This document shows, piece by piece, positions 1-10,299 of a stretch of 64,000 nucleotides of DNA; positions within the stretch are counted from its first letter, which is position 1; every line of letters starts with the position of its first letter. Position numbers and translations under genes: made by a program. Location of the stretch: positions 34,210 through 98,209 of the forward strand of contig PCCY01000015.1 of NCBI GenBank assembly GCA_002731875.1. The letters are read 5' to 3'. The DNA is from Roseobacter sp. Lineage in GTDB: Bacteria > Pseudomonadota > Alphaproteobacteria > Rhodobacterales > Rhodobacteraceae. A model generated the notes under the pieces. That model saw only the letters and a program-made list of their open reading frames with translations, ran no database searches and was not told where the DNA came from.

Positions 1-728
1 AACGTAACGGTGGCATCCGCGGCCTGCATCGCCGCACGGGCACGGTCAAAGCGCAAATACGCCAACGCATGGTTGCCAGATTGGGTAAAGATTGTGCCCG
101 CGGGTTTGCCATCGGCTGAGATCTCGGTGCCCGATGTAACGGGCGCGCTGACTTCGACCTGGGCGAGTCCTTTGCGAAGCTCGGTTTTGTGCTTCATGCG
201 GGCGGTCACTTCTTGGCCGACATAGCAGCCCTTGCGAAAATCGACCCCGTTCAACCGTTCGAATCCCATCTCGAGAATGAAGCTGTCTGGGCCAAGCTCG
301 ACCCCGTTTTCGGGTATCAGATACGCCACGCGCATGGCATCCCAATCGGTGTCGTCATCGACCTGGGCTTGATCACGGTAGGCCCGCCAGCCCAGACGAT
401 GATCACGCGGATCGGCATATCCGTCTTCGGGTGCGTCGCCCAGGCCACGATGCAGGTAGAGCGAGGTTGCCTCTATCGTCACGTCGGCGCGAAGTTTGTA
501 CATGGTCAATCGCTGTACCAGGCTATCGGCAAACGGCGCACCCACATCCAGTAATATCGCATCGTCGGCTTTGGATAGAAAAAAGTCCGTTATGAACTTG
601 CCTTGCGGCGTCAGGATGGCGGCATAGATCGGCCCGTGATCCAGTTTGCGAATGTCGTTGGTAATCAAACCTTGCAGAAAACCGGTTGCATCGCGGCCCG
701 TTATTCTGAGGATGCGGCGGTCATTCAT
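1..728 (-). CDS. YgfZ/GcvT-like folate-binding protein, 3' end truncated by window edge
   Basis: Reverse-strand frame opens at ATG 726-728 (MNDRRILRITGRDATGFLQGLITNDI...KGCYVGQEVTARMKHK...) and runs off the left edge; the KGCYxGQE motif is typical of the YgfZ family. Confidence 0.85.
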   Translation of the reverse strand, partial: MNDRRILRITGRDATGFLQGLITNDIRKLDHGPIYAAILTPQGKFITDFFLSKADDAILLDVGAPFADSLVQRLTMYKLRADVTIEATSLYLHRGLGDAPEDGYADPRDHRLGWRAYRDQAQVDDDTDWDAMRVAYLIPENGVELGPDSFILEMGFERLNGVDFRKGCYVGQEVTARMKHKTELRKGLAQVEVSAPVTSGTEISADGKPAGTIFTQSGNHALAYLRFDRARAAMQAADATVT

Positions 729-794
729 ATCGCTTGTCCTTTTAATCTTTGCCATGACATATAGCACCCCATAACGAAGCTGAAAGGGGCAACC

Positions 795-1469
795 ATGCGG
801 GCACCTATATCTGTGGTTATCCCGACCCTGAACGCCGAAGCGGGGTTGAGCAATTGCTTGACCGCATTGATGGAAGGGTTGGACGCCGGGCTGATCCGTG
901 AATTGATCGTGACAGACGGAGGATCGCAGGATGCCACGCTTGCGCTCGCGGAGGCCTGGGGCGCTCAGGTGGTTGAGGGGGCGGCCTCGCGGGGGGGGCA
1001 ATTGCGACGCGGTTGCGCCAAGGCGCAGGCGGATTGGCTGCTGGTGTTGCATGCCGATACGCAGTTGGCACCTGGCTGGACCAAGCCGGTGATCGCGCAC
1101 CTCGAGGGTCAGCAAGCCGGGTGGTTCAAGCTGCGCTTTGACCATGGCGGATTTCCGGCAAGGTTTGTCGCGGGGTGGGCCAACACGCGAAGCAGGTTGG
1201 GTTTGCCATATGGCGATCAGGGGATGTTGATCCCGCAAACGCTTTATCGGTCCATCGGCGGGTATCCGGACCAACCCCTCATGGAGGACGTTGCACTGGC
1301 TCTGCTGCTGAAAGGTAAGTTGACTGGTCTGGATGCTACGGCGGTGACTTCGGCTGACAGGTACCGGCGCAGCGGCTGGATCAAGCGAGGGGCACGCAAC
1401 CTGTGGACGCTGACACGCTATCTGGCCGGCGCAACACCGGCCAAACTGGCTGCGGATTATTCAAAGTGA
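795..1469 (+). CDS. TIGR04283-type family 2 glycosyltransferase
   Basis: ISVVIPTLNAEAGLSNCLTAL...VTDGGSQDAT...HADTQLAPGW: GT2 fold motifs in an intact ORF. Confidence 0.8.
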   Translation: MRAPISVVIPTLNAEAGLSNCLTALMEGLDAGLIRELIVTDGGSQDATLALAEAWGAQVVEGAASRGGQLRRGCAKAQADWLLVLHADTQLAPGWTKPVIAHLEGQQAGWFKLRFDHGGFPARFVAGWANTRSRLGLPYGDQGMLIPQTLYRSIGGYPDQPLMEDVALALLLKGKLTGLDATAVTSADRYRRSGWIKRGARNLWTLTRYLAGATPAKLAADYSK

Positions 1470-1497
1470 GCAAGGCGAGAAAACGAGCCGTTAGCCC

Positions 1498-3354
1498 TTA
1501 CCCGAACAGGCGTTGCCCCAAGCGTTGGAAAATGTTCGGGGCCGATGGCTTCAGCCCAGGCTGAAGTGCACGAAGCGCGTCCACGTTGCGACTGTCCGAG
1601 ACGGTTTTTCCATCTTCGAACTGTAGTCGGTAAAGGTCGGCATAGATGCCGCCGCGCGCCAAAAGCTCGTCGTGTTTACCCTCGTCCATCACCCGGCCCC
1701 TGTCCATGACCACAATCTTGTCCGCCCCTCTGATGGTGGAAAGCCGGTGCGCGATGACCAGGGTGGTGCGCCCTTCTGACAAGCGATCCAAGGCTTGCTG
1801 AACGACCTTTTCTGACTGCGCATCAAGGGCGCTTGTTGCTTCGTCCAACAGCAAGATCGGCGTATTGCGCAGCAAGGCTCGGGCGATCACGACACGCTGA
1901 CGCTGGCCCCCCGAAAGGGCCGACCCGCGCGGGCCGACACGGGTCTCTAGCCCGTGTTCAAGCTTTGGCAGGAAATCCGCGACATGTGCAGCTTCAAGCA
2001 CCTTTTGCAGCTCGTCGTCACTGACGTCTTCCCGGCCCAGAACAATATTCTCGCGCAGGGTTTCATCGAATAACAGCGCCTCTTGTGTGACCACTGAAAA
2101 CAACCCACGCAGGTCGGAAATCTCCATGTCCTTGAGCTCTACACCCCCGATCGAAATGGTGCCTTTTTGCGGGTCAATCAGCCGCGTCAACAGGTTGAAT
2201 ATGGTTGACTTGCCAGCGCCCGACGCGCCGACCAGTGCAGTTGTCTGCCCCGCAGTTGCAGTAAGCGACAAGCTGTCGAGAACCGAGGCTTCCCCATACG
2301 ACAGACTTACGCCGTCCAGCACGATGTCAGGCGCCGCCGTCGGCGCGGCAACAGGGTGCTCGGGCGATTTGAGGTTTACCGGCGCATCCATCAGCTCTTT
2401 GATGCGTTCCAGGGCTGCGGCGGCCGTCTGCCACAGGCCGCTGATAGCGCCCAAGCGGCGCAGCGGGTTAAAGGTGAAGCCCATTGCGGTGAAAAACGTC
2501 ATGAACTGGCCGATGGTCTTTTCGCCGTCGATGATTTCGGAGCCTCCGTACAGGATCACAGCCATGAACCCGATTCCGGACATGATATCTATCAATCCCG
2601 GCAAAGCCGAATTGCCGAATGATGCGCGGACCTCGGTGCGTACATACGTCCGGGTCAGGTCGCGGTATTGGCGGGCCTGGTACCGTTCCAAGGCATTCAG
2701 CTTAATCTGGACGATACCGTGAAAAACCTCATCAAGCCGGGTAGACAGGTGCGCCCCAAGGTCACGGGCCTCGCGCGAGCGGGCGCGCACGAAACGCTGG
2801 GCCAATGCCGCGGGCATCACCATCAAAGGTACCCCGATGCAGGCCAGCAAGGCCCAAACCGGGTCAATGGACACCGCAACACCCAGCAAGACGATCAACC
2901 CGACAAAATCGCGCCCGGTTCCGGTGATGACGGCCTGCCAGACAGCCCCGATCGCGTTTACGTCGGATTGCACACGCTGCACCAGGAAACCCGGCGGGTG
3001 TGTCTGGTGAAAGGCCCCGTCCTGGATCATCATACGATCTAGCAGATCAATACGCATGTCCGCGGCCGATTTCTGCGCTATGCGGGTCAGCAAGACCTTT
3101 TGGACCACGCCAGCGATCGCCCGCAGAACAAAGATCCCGACCAACACCAGCCCGACCCAGATCAATGCGTTTTCTTGACCGGCCACAAAGACCTGATCGA
3201 ACATCGGTTGCATGAGCTTGGCCAAGGCACCCATGGTCGCGCCTTCGACCGCCATGAAGACGAGGGCAATCAGCAGCAAGCCCATATGCTTGCGCAGGTA
3301 ATCACGCCAAAGCCATTTCAGCAATTCGCTTGAGGTATAGGTCACGTCGCTCAT
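1498..3354 (-). CDS. ABC transporter, fused permease and ATP-binding domains (MsbA-like lipid/multidrug exporter)
   Basis: Walker A GASGAGKST, signature LSGGQRQR, Walker B ILLLDEATSALD, N-terminal TM domain. Confidence 0.9.
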   Translation of the reverse strand: MSDVTYTSSELLKWLWRDYLRKHMGLLLIALVFMAVEGATMGALAKLMQPMFDQVFVAGQENALIWVGLVLVGIFVLRAIAGVVQKVLLTRIAQKSAADMRIDLLDRMMIQDGAFHQTHPPGFLVQRVQSDVNAIGAVWQAVITGTGRDFVGLIVLLGVAVSIDPVWALLACIGVPLMVMPAALAQRFVRARSREARDLGAHLSTRLDEVFHGIVQIKLNALERYQARQYRDLTRTYVRTEVRASFGNSALPGLIDIMSGIGFMAVILYGGSEIIDGEKTIGQFMTFFTAMGFTFNPLRRLGAISGLWQTAAAALERIKELMDAPVNLKSPEHPVAAPTAAPDIVLDGVSLSYGEASVLDSLSLTATAGQTTALVGASGAGKSTIFNLLTRLIDPQKGTISIGGVELKDMEISDLRGLFSVVTQEALLFDETLRENIVLGREDVSDDELQKVLEAAHVADFLPKLEHGLETRVGPRGSALSGGQRQRVVIARALLRNTPILLLDEATSALDAQSEKVVQQALDRLSEGRTTLVIAHRLSTIRGADKIVVMDRGRVMDEGKHDELLARGGIYADLYRLQFEDGKTVSDSRNVDALRALQPGLKPSAPNIFQRLGQRLFG

Positions 3355-3503
3355 ACTTGGGCAGCATCCGTTAGGGTATCCATCCCGACGGGTTTACGCA
3401 GCCCGGCAGGGTAGGGCAAGCACAGCGACGTTGATTGCATGATTGACGCCACGCCGCGGCAGGATAAGTTGCATTAAATTTTCTGCGTGAAAGGCCCGCA
3501 CAT

Positions 3504-4712
3504 ATGTCACATCATCCCAACCTTTCGCAAGGGCGCGGATACCTTGCGATACCGGGCCCGTCGGTGATGCCCGAGGCTGTATTGAACGCAATGCACCGTC
3601 CTGCGCCCAACATATATGCCGGTGAACTGATCGACATGATGCCGCCCCTGATGCAGGATTTGCGCCGCATCGCGAAAACCGACCACCAGTTGGCGATGTA
3701 TATTGGCAACGGTCACGCCGCATGGGAAGCAGCACTCAGCAATGTGATTGCCCCAGGTGACAAGGTGCTGGTGCCAGCGACAGGTCGGTTCGGCATTGGT
3801 TGGGGTGACACGGCAACCGGCCTCGGGGCCGATGTAGAGGTCATGGATTTCGGGCTTCAAAGCGCGTTGGATATTGACCGCATTGCACAGAGACTCAGGG
3901 CCGATACAGCCCATGAGATCAAGGCGATTTTGGTGGTTCACGTCGATACGTCGACCTCGGTCGTGAACGACGTGGCGGGGGTACGCGCTATACTTGACGC
4001 AGCCGGACACCCGGCGCTGTTGATGGTGGACTGCATTGCGTCTTTTGCCTGTGACCGATTTGAAATGGATCACTGGGGTGTCGATGTGATGGTGACCGCC
4101 TGTCAAAAGGGGCTGATGGTCCCGCCGGGCGTGAGTTTTGTGTTTTTCAATGACCGCGCATCGGCCGTGCGCGCCGCTCTGCCCCGGGTAAGTCGGTTTT
4201 GGGACTGGACCCCGCGGGCCAACCCTGCTGAATTCTTCCAGTACCATTGTGGTACCGCGCCAACACATCACATCTATGGCTTGCGCGCAGCACTGGACAT
4301 GATCAACGCCGAGGGTATCGAAAACGTCTGGTCGCGGCACGCGACACTGGCAAGGGCGGTTTGGGCCGCTTGCGAAATGTGGGGAACCCAAGGGAGCCTT
4401 GCCCTCAATATCGCTGACCCCGCGCTGCGCAGCCACGCGGTGACGGCGCTGCGACTGGATGCGCCTCAGGCGACGCAGTTGCGCGATTGGGTCCAGGAGA
4501 ATATCGGCCTTACCCTGGGCATAGGATTGGGAATGGCACCTGTGGGCAGTGCCGCAAGCCACGGATTCTTCCGCGTCGGGCACATGGGGCACGTCAACGG
4601 CCAGATGATCATGGGGGTTCTCGGGGGAATGGAAGCGGGAATGGCGGCACTTGGGATCAAGCGTGGGGCAGGTGCGCTCGACGCCGCGGCCAAAGTCATT
4701 GGCGGGGGTTAA
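3504..4712 (+). CDS. Class V PLP-dependent aminotransferase (serine/alanine-glyoxylate aminotransferase family)
   Basis: IPGPSVMPEAVLNAM..., YIGNGHAAWEA, VMVTACQKGLMVPPG (PLP lysine context). Confidence 0.8.
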   Translation: MSHHPNLSQGRGYLAIPGPSVMPEAVLNAMHRPAPNIYAGELIDMMPPLMQDLRRIAKTDHQLAMYIGNGHAAWEAALSNVIAPGDKVLVPATGRFGIGWGDTATGLGADVEVMDFGLQSALDIDRIAQRLRADTAHEIKAILVVHVDTSTSVVNDVAGVRAILDAAGHPALLMVDCIASFACDRFEMDHWGVDVMVTACQKGLMVPPGVSFVFFNDRASAVRAALPRVSRFWDWTPRANPAEFFQYHCGTAPTHHIYGLRAALDMINAEGIENVWSRHATLARAVWAACEMWGTQGSLALNIADPALRSHAVTALRLDAPQATQLRDWVQENIGLTLGIGLGMAPVGSAASHGFFRVGHMGHVNGQMIMGVLGGMEAGMAALGIKRGAGALDAAAKVIGGG

Positions 4713-4894
4713 TTCCGGTGCCGTGCGCCGATACGGTCTATTGCGATTCTAACGGCCCAGCCCGTAAGCATTACCGCTGGAAGACCCCATATTGCCCAAA
4801 TCAACATGAACACCCACAGGACATTCACGCCAAACATGACGACGCAGGCGCTGATGTAATTTGGGGCAGATCTGCCTTGGTCGGTGTGGCGCAT
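4709..4894 (-). CDS. Small hydrophobic membrane protein of unknown function
   Basis: ORF MRHTDQGRSAPNYISACVVMFGVNVLWVFMLIWAIWGLPAVMLTGWAV with two hydrophobic stretches, just downstream of the following aminotransferase on the minus strand. Confidence 0.5.
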   Translation of the reverse strand: MRHTDQGRSAPNYISACVVMFGVNVLWVFMLIWAIWGLPAVMLTGWAVRIAIDRIGARHRN

Positions 4895-4936
4895 CGGTTC
4901 ACTCCGGTACGGGGGACCTCGCAATCATATGCCGGA

Positions 4937-6058
4937 TCAGGCTTGTGTCATCCCGATTTTGGCATCGGAAAGCGCGTCGGGTAGGGCGGCTGCAAAAGCG
5001 TCCAGGTCCGCCGGAGTACCGCAGCTTACCCGAATGCAGCGGTTTTGCGGTGCGGCAAAGGGCATGCGAACGAATATGCCGCGTGCGACCAATCCGTCCA
5101 GCACTGCCTTGGCAAAAGCAGCGTCACGCCCGCAGTCAACAGCTACGAAATTCGCCGCCGAAGGTAGGGGTGACAAGCCATTGTGTACAGCAATTTGCGC
5201 GATCCGGTCGCGCGCCGCTGCAATCCGTTCCTGAACCTGGGCAAGCCATCCGGTGTCAAGCAACGCTGCCAGCGCCCCCGCCTGAGCGGCGCGGTTCATT
5301 CCGAAATGGTTGCGCACCTTGCCGAAGGCCGCGATCAGATCGGGCGTGCCGATGGCATATCCCACCCGCGCCCCGGCCAACCCATACGCCTTGGAAAAGG
5401 TCCGCATCCGGATAAGGCGCGGGTCATCTGCATTCAGGGCAGGGGCGGCCTCGGCTGGGGCGCATTCAATATAGGCTTCATCCAGGACCAGAAGGCAGCC
5501 TTGCGGCAACATATCAAGCGCGCTGGCAATCTTTTCTCCGGTGTGCCAACTGCCCATAGGATTGTCGGGGTTGGCAAGATAGACCAGCTTTGCATCTTTC
5601 TCCGAAGCTTCCTTGAACAAAGCTGCCACATCTTCATGGTCGTCGAGATAAGGCACTTTATGCAGAATACCCCCATAACCCGCGACGTGGTAATTGAACG
5701 TGGGATACGCCCCCTCAGACGTGATGACCGGATCGCCCGGGGCAATCATCAGGCGAACCAGATACCCCAGTAACCCGTCGATGCCTTCGCCTACGATAAT
5801 GTGTTCGGGGGTGACAGAGTGATGTGCGGCCAAAGCACTGCGCAGATCAAAGCTTTCTGGGTCACCGTACATCCACTGTTGCGCAGCTGCCATCGCCTCT
5901 GTTGCCCGGGGGGATGGACCAAAGACACTTTCATTGGCCCCCAGCCGTGCAGCAAATCTGCGGCCTTGTGCACGCTCCTGTGTTTCCGGCCCCACAAAGG
6001 GTACGGTCGAGGGTAACGAAGCGGCGAGCGGCGTGAGGCGATATTGTGTCATGTCCAT
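4937..6058 (-). CDS. Class I/II PLP aminotransferase, histidinol-phosphate aminotransferase-like
   Basis: ARLGANESVFGPSP, YLANPDNPMGSW, LVLDEAYIE, RTFSKAYGLAGARVGYAIG motifs; start chosen at ATG 6058 inside the longer ORF. Confidence 0.8.
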   Translation of the reverse strand: MDMTQYRLTPLAASLPSTVPFVGPETQERAQGRRFAARLGANESVFGPSPRATEAMAAAQQWMYGDPESFDLRSALAAHHSVTPEHIIVGEGIDGLLGYLVRLMIAPGDPVITSEGAYPTFNYHVAGYGGILHKVPYLDDHEDVAALFKEASEKDAKLVYLANPDNPMGSWHTGEKIASALDMLPQGCLLVLDEAYIECAPAEAAPALNADDPRLIRMRTFSKAYGLAGARVGYAIGTPDLIAAFGKVRNHFGMNRAAQAGALAALLDTGWLAQVQERIAAARDRIAQIAVHNGLSPLPSAANFVAVDCGRDAAFAKAVLDGLVARGIFVRMPFAAPQNRCIRVSCGTPADLDAFAAALPDALSDAKIGMTQA

Positions 6059-6189
6059 CACGTAGCGCATGTGAAGTCGGCTCAGCAAGGATAGAAACAT
6101 ACCTGACCAATCAAACGCATGCCGTAGCGTTTTGCTTTGCAAGCGCATGGGTCTGACGTCACACTAAATTCATTGGCCAGGAGGATATC

Positions 6190-6981
6190 ATGACACGCGT
6201 TTCCGTTACCTATGAAGACCATATCGCGCATGTGCGGCTTACCCGCGCGGAAAAAATGAACGCGCTCGATCAAGAAATGATCGACGCAATAATCGCAGCG
6301 GGAAGCGAGGTCGCTGCGTCCGACGCCCGCGTTGCGCTGATATCCGGTGAAGGCAAATCTTTCTGCGCTGGTATCGATATCAACGGGCTGAGCTCCATGG
6401 CCGGGGGGGACCCGGCTGACCTTATGATGCCCCGAACGCACGGCAATGGCACCACCAATCAATGGCAAGAGGTGTCGATGATCTGGACCCGCCTGAGCAT
6501 ACCGGTGATCGCAGCGCTGCATGGCAAGGTTTACGGGGCGGGGCTCCAGCTCGCCCTTGGGGCTGACATCCGTATCGCGGCACCGGATACAGAAATGGCG
6601 GTTATGGAAATGAAGTGGGGGATCGTGCCCGACATGGGCGGCATGGTGTTGCTCCCCAAACTGGTGCGCGGTGATATACTACGTCTGCTGACCTACACCG
6701 CCGACCCGATTGACGCGCTCAGTGCTGAACGCTGGGGCCTGATTACGAAACTGGCGGACGATCCCGTTCTGACTGCAATGGAACTTGCAGAGGTGATTAC
6801 CGGTAAAAGCCCGAGTGCCATCAAGGCGGCCAAACGCCTGATCACATTCGCCGAGGTTTCCGGCGTGGACGACGTTCTGCTTGAAGAATCGCGAGAACAG
6901 GCAGCGCTGCTGGGTCGGCCCCACCAAATGGAAGTTATCGCCGCAGAATTTGGCAAGCGTCGCGCGGTGTTTTCCGACTGA
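6190..6981 (+). CDS. Enoyl-CoA hydratase/isomerase (crotonase) family protein
   Basis: Crotonase motifs GEGKSFCAGIDINGL and GKVYGAGLQLALGADIRIA. Confidence 0.85.
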   Translation: MTRVSVTYEDHIAHVRLTRAEKMNALDQEMIDAIIAAGSEVAASDARVALISGEGKSFCAGIDINGLSSMAGGDPADLMMPRTHGNGTTNQWQEVSMIWTRLSIPVIAALHGKVYGAGLQLALGADIRIAAPDTEMAVMEMKWGIVPDMGGMVLLPKLVRGDILRLLTYTADPIDALSAERWGLITKLADDPVLTAMELAEVITGKSPSAIKAAKRLITFAEVSGVDDVLLEESREQAALLGRPHQMEVIAAEFGKRRAVFSD

Positions 6982-6988
6982 CAGGTTA

Positions 6989-7014
6989 GCCCCGCCTGAG
7001 ATTTCAGACGGGGC
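6989..7014. terminator. Terminator-like hairpin after the crotonase gene
   Basis: gccccgcctga-gatt-tcagacggggc, 11-bp stem with one mismatch, right after the stop codon. Confidence 0.55.
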
Positions 7015-7077
7015 CTTCCAAATGGACGATCTTCGCTTCCCAGCTAGGACCGCGAGGTCAAGATCACTGCAAATGAT

Positions 7078-7171
7078 TTCCAAATGGTAAAAAATCCTCG
7101 CCGAAGGCATTTTTCTTCTGGTGGATCAAAAGAGATTTATGCCTTCGGCGAGGATTTTTCACCATTTGGAA
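7078..7171. repeat. Long inverted repeat between convergent genes (33-bp arms, 28-nt spacer)
   Basis: Arms 7078-7110 (ttccaaatggtaaaaaatcctcgccgaaggcat) and 7139-7171 (atgccttcggcgaggatttttcaccatttggaa) are reverse complements with one mismatch. Confidence 0.9.
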
Positions 7172-7181
7172 GCGACGGCGA

Positions 7182-10118
7182 TTATCCCAATTCAGCCAAA
7201 CGGTTCAGAGCGGCCTGAAGCTGGTCTGCTTCTTCCTGACGCGCGTCAAGGTTGCTTTGGGCTTCGGCGACAACTTCGGCCGGGGCGGAAGCGGCGAATT
7301 TGGGGTTGTTCAGGCGCCCCTTCAGACCGCCGATCTCCTTACCCAGTTTGTCGAGTGACTTTTGCAAACGGGCTTTTTCCGCGTCGATGTCGATCAGCCC
7401 CGCAAGCGGGAGGCCAAAGCTCGCGCCCGGCGCGGCGATGGAGACGGTGCCTTTGGGGAAGCTCTCTGTCTTCTCGATGGTTTCGACCCGTGCCAGACGT
7501 TTGATCATTACCTCGTTTCGGTCCCATGCGGTTTGGCCGGCGTCGTCCATGTCGGTATAGAGCATGGGTACTTTGAGCCCCGCAGGCACATGCATCTGTG
7601 CCCGTGCCGAACGGATGGATTCGATCAGGCCGATCACCCAGTTGAGTTCGCGGTCGGCGTCGGCGTCCAGCATTTCGGCGGTGCTGTAGGTCGGCCAGTC
7701 GCCATGCACCAGCATCTTGGGACGGGTAGCCGTGGTCTGCCACAGTTCCTCGGTGATGTAGGGCATGATCGGGTGGAGCAGTACAAGGCATTGATCCAGC
7801 ACCCATTTCAGCGTCTGGCGAGTCTCGGCGGCCTCTGGCGCGTCGTCTTGCAGCAGGGGTTTGGAGAGTTCAACGTACCAGTCGCAGACCTTGCCCCAGA
7901 CAAAGGCATACAGCGCATTGGCCGCGTCGTTGAAACGGTAGTTGTCCAATGCGGCGTCGACCTCTTCGCGGACGCGGGCGGTTTCGCCGATGATCCATTT
8001 GTTCAGCGTGTGGTCGACCTGGGTGTGGCTGGTGTAGGTCACCGGCTCGACGCTCTCTTCGAACACGCCGTTCATCTCGGCGAAACGGTGGGCGTTCCAC
8101 AGTTTGGTGCCGAAGTTGCGGTAGCCGGCGATGCGTGCGGTCGACAGTTTCAGGTCGCGCCCCATGGCGGCCATCGCCGTCAGGGTAAAGCGCACCGCAT
8201 CCGCGCCGTATTCGTCGATCAGGTCCAGCGGGTCCAGCACGTTGCCAAGCGATTTGGACATTTTCTTGCCCTTCTCGTCGCGCACCAGCGCGTGGACATA
8301 TACTGTATCAAACGGCTTTTGATCGACAACGGCGTATTGCATCATCATCATCCGGGCGACCCAGAAAAAGATGATGTCAAAGCCGGTGATCAGCACCGAG
8401 GTGGGGAAGTATTTCGCCAGCTCATCCGTCTGTTCGGGCCAGCCGAGCGTACCGATGGGCCAGAGACCCGACGAGAACCAGGTGTCGAGCACATCAGGGT
8501 CACGGGTGAGCGTCTTGCCGGGGGCCATCGCCTGCGCTTCGACTTCGGTTGCCGCGCAGTATTCCTTGCCCTCGTCGTCGAACCACACAGGGATCTGGTG
8601 CCCCCACCACAATTGGCGCGAGATGCACCAGGGTTCGATGTTTTCCAGCCAGTTGAAGTATACCTTGCGGTCCTGTTCGGGCAGTATCTGCACCTCTCCG
8701 TTGCGCACCGCGTCGATGGCGGGTTGCACGATTTTCGAGGTCTCGACAAACCATTGATCGGTCAGCATCGGTTCGATCACCACTTTCGACCGGTCGCCGA
8801 AGGGCTGCATGATTTTCTTGGGCTCGACCAGCGGGACCAGCGTCTCGTCCCGCTCTTCGCCTCCCTCTTCGGGGGCGAGGGGGGCTTTGACGGGTTTGCC
8901 CAACCGGGGATCCGTCGGCGGTACCATGACGGCCAGGCCTTCGGCGGTGATGTCGGCGATGACCTTGGTGCGCGCCTCGAACCGGTCGAGGCCGCGGTAT
9001 TCTTCGGGGACGAGGTTGATCTCTGTCGCGTCTGCGGGGGCGTCTTCACGGCCTTCGGCGATGGCTTGCGCGCGCGCGGCGGCGGCGTCATAGGGCAGGC
9101 CGTCGGCGCGCATGGCACCGCGGGTGTCCATCAAGGCGTAGAGCGGGATATTGTTGCGTTTGGCGACGCCGTAGTCGTTGAAGTCATGCGCGCCGGTGAT
9201 CTTGACCGCGCCCGAGCCGAAGGTCTTGTCGGGGTATTCGTCGGTAATGATCGGGATGCGGCGGCGCTGCGCTTTGGGGCCGACGGGGATTTCGCACAGT
9301 TTGCCAACGATCGGCGCATAGCGTTCGTCGGAGGTATGTACCGCTACCGCCCCGTCGCCCAGCATGGTTTCGGGGCGGGTCGTCGCGATAGAGATATAGT
9401 CGCGCTCCTCGGAAAGCGTCACATTGCCGTCTTCGTCTTTCTCGACGTAAGTATAGGTCGCGCCATCGGCCAGCGGGTATTTGAAGTGCCACATGTGCCC
9501 GTCGACTTCGGTGGATTCGACCTCGAGGTCGGAAATCGCGGTCTCGAAATGCGGGTCCCAGTTGACCAGGCGATTGCCGCGATAGATCAGGCCCTTGTTA
9601 TACATATCCACGAAGACCTTGATCACGGCGTCGTGGAAGTTGCCTTCCTCGCCCGCGGGGGCTCCGGGGGCACCGGACATGGTAAAGGCGTTGCGCGACC
9701 AATCAAGCGAGGTGCCGAGGCGTTTGAGCTGACCGATGATCGTGCCGCCGGACTTCTGCTTTTGCTCCCAGACCTTGGCGGTGAAATCGTCGCGGGTGAA
9801 ATCGGTGCGGCGTTTGCCGTCTTTGGCAAGCTCGCGTTCCACCACCATCTGCGTCGCGATACCGGCGTGGTCCTGACCGGGCTGCCACAGCGTATCAAAG
9901 CCGCGCATCCGGTGCCAGCGCACCAGAATATCCTGCAATGTATTGTTGAACGCGTGGCCCATGTGGAGCGATCCTGTCACGTTGGGCGGCGGGATCATGA
10001 CCGAAAAGGTTTCCTCGCGCGAGGCGTTGGCACCGGCCTTGAAAGCACCTGACTCTTCCCATGCGGCGTATAAGCGGGCTTCGGCTTCGGCGGCGTCAAA
10101 ATTCTTGTCGAGTGCCAT
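7182..10118 (-). CDS. valS: Valine--tRNA ligase
   Basis: [23 protein letters not shown] (HIGH-type), [12 protein letters not shown] (KMSKS), C-terminal coiled coil. Confidence 0.97.
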   Translation of the reverse strand: MALDKNFDAAEAEARLYAAWEESGAFKAGANASREETFSVMIPPPNVTGSLHMGHAFNNTLQDILVRWHRMRGFDTLWQPGQDHAGIATQMVVERELAKDGKRRTDFTRDDFTAKVWEQKQKSGGTIIGQLKRLGTSLDWSRNAFTMSGAPGAPAGEEGNFHDAVIKVFVDMYNKGLIYRGNRLVNWDPHFETAISDLEVESTEVDGHMWHFKYPLADGATYTYVEKDEDGNVTLSEERDYISIATTRPETMLGDGAVAVHTSDERYAPIVGKLCEIPVGPKAQRRRIPIITDEYPDKTFGSGAVKITGAHDFNDYGVAKRNNIPLYALMDTRGAMRADGLPYDAAAARAQAIAEGREDAPADATEINLVPEEYRGLDRFEARTKVIADITAEGLAVMVPPTDPRLGKPVKAPLAPEEGGEERDETLVPLVEPKKIMQPFGDRSKVVIEPMLTDQWFVETSKIVQPAIDAVRNGEVQILPEQDRKVYFNWLENIEPWCISRQLWWGHQIPVWFDDEGKEYCAATEVEAQAMAPGKTLTRDPDVLDTWFSSGLWPIGTLGWPEQTDELAKYFPTSVLITGFDIIFFWVARMMMMQYAVVDQKPFDTVYVHALVRDEKGKKMSKSLGNVLDPLDLIDEYGADAVRFTLTAMAAMGRDLKLSTARIAGYRNFGTKLWNAHRFAEMNGVFEESVEPVTYTSHTQVDHTLNKWIIGETARVREEVDAALDNYRFNDAANALYAFVWGKVCDWYVELSKPLLQDDAPEAAETRQTLKWVLDQCLVLLHPIMPYITEELWQTTATRPKMLVHGDWPTYSTAEMLDADADRELNWVIGLIESIRSARAQMHVPAGLKVPMLYTDMDDAGQTAWDRNEVMIKRLARVETIEKTESFPKGTVSIAAPGASFGLPLAGLIDIDAEKARLQKSLDKLGKEIGGLKGRLNNPKFAASAPAEVVAEAQSNLDARQEEADQLQAALNRLAELG

Positions 10119-10299
10119 GATCAGCGTCCTTCTTTTAACTTGGGGATGATCTAGCCGAGCAAGAGGGAAAGGGGAAGGCTGGCGGGTCTAATACTTCTAG
10201 AAATGTCAAAGCGCCCGGTCACGCGGTGTGTCTGGACATTACGGCTTTGCAGGCTAGTGTCAGCCCGAACGAGGTGACGGAACGAAGGAATGCGAGCAG

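Noticed and set aside
3507-4592. 361-aa minus-strand ORF
   Set aside because: Antisense to the class V aminotransferase; composition typical of a shadow ORF.
7362-10052. 896-aa plus-strand ORF
   Set aside because: Entirely antisense to valS; long antisense ORFs are expected in GC-rich coding DNA, and the protein is low-complexity His/Val/Gly-rich with no domains.
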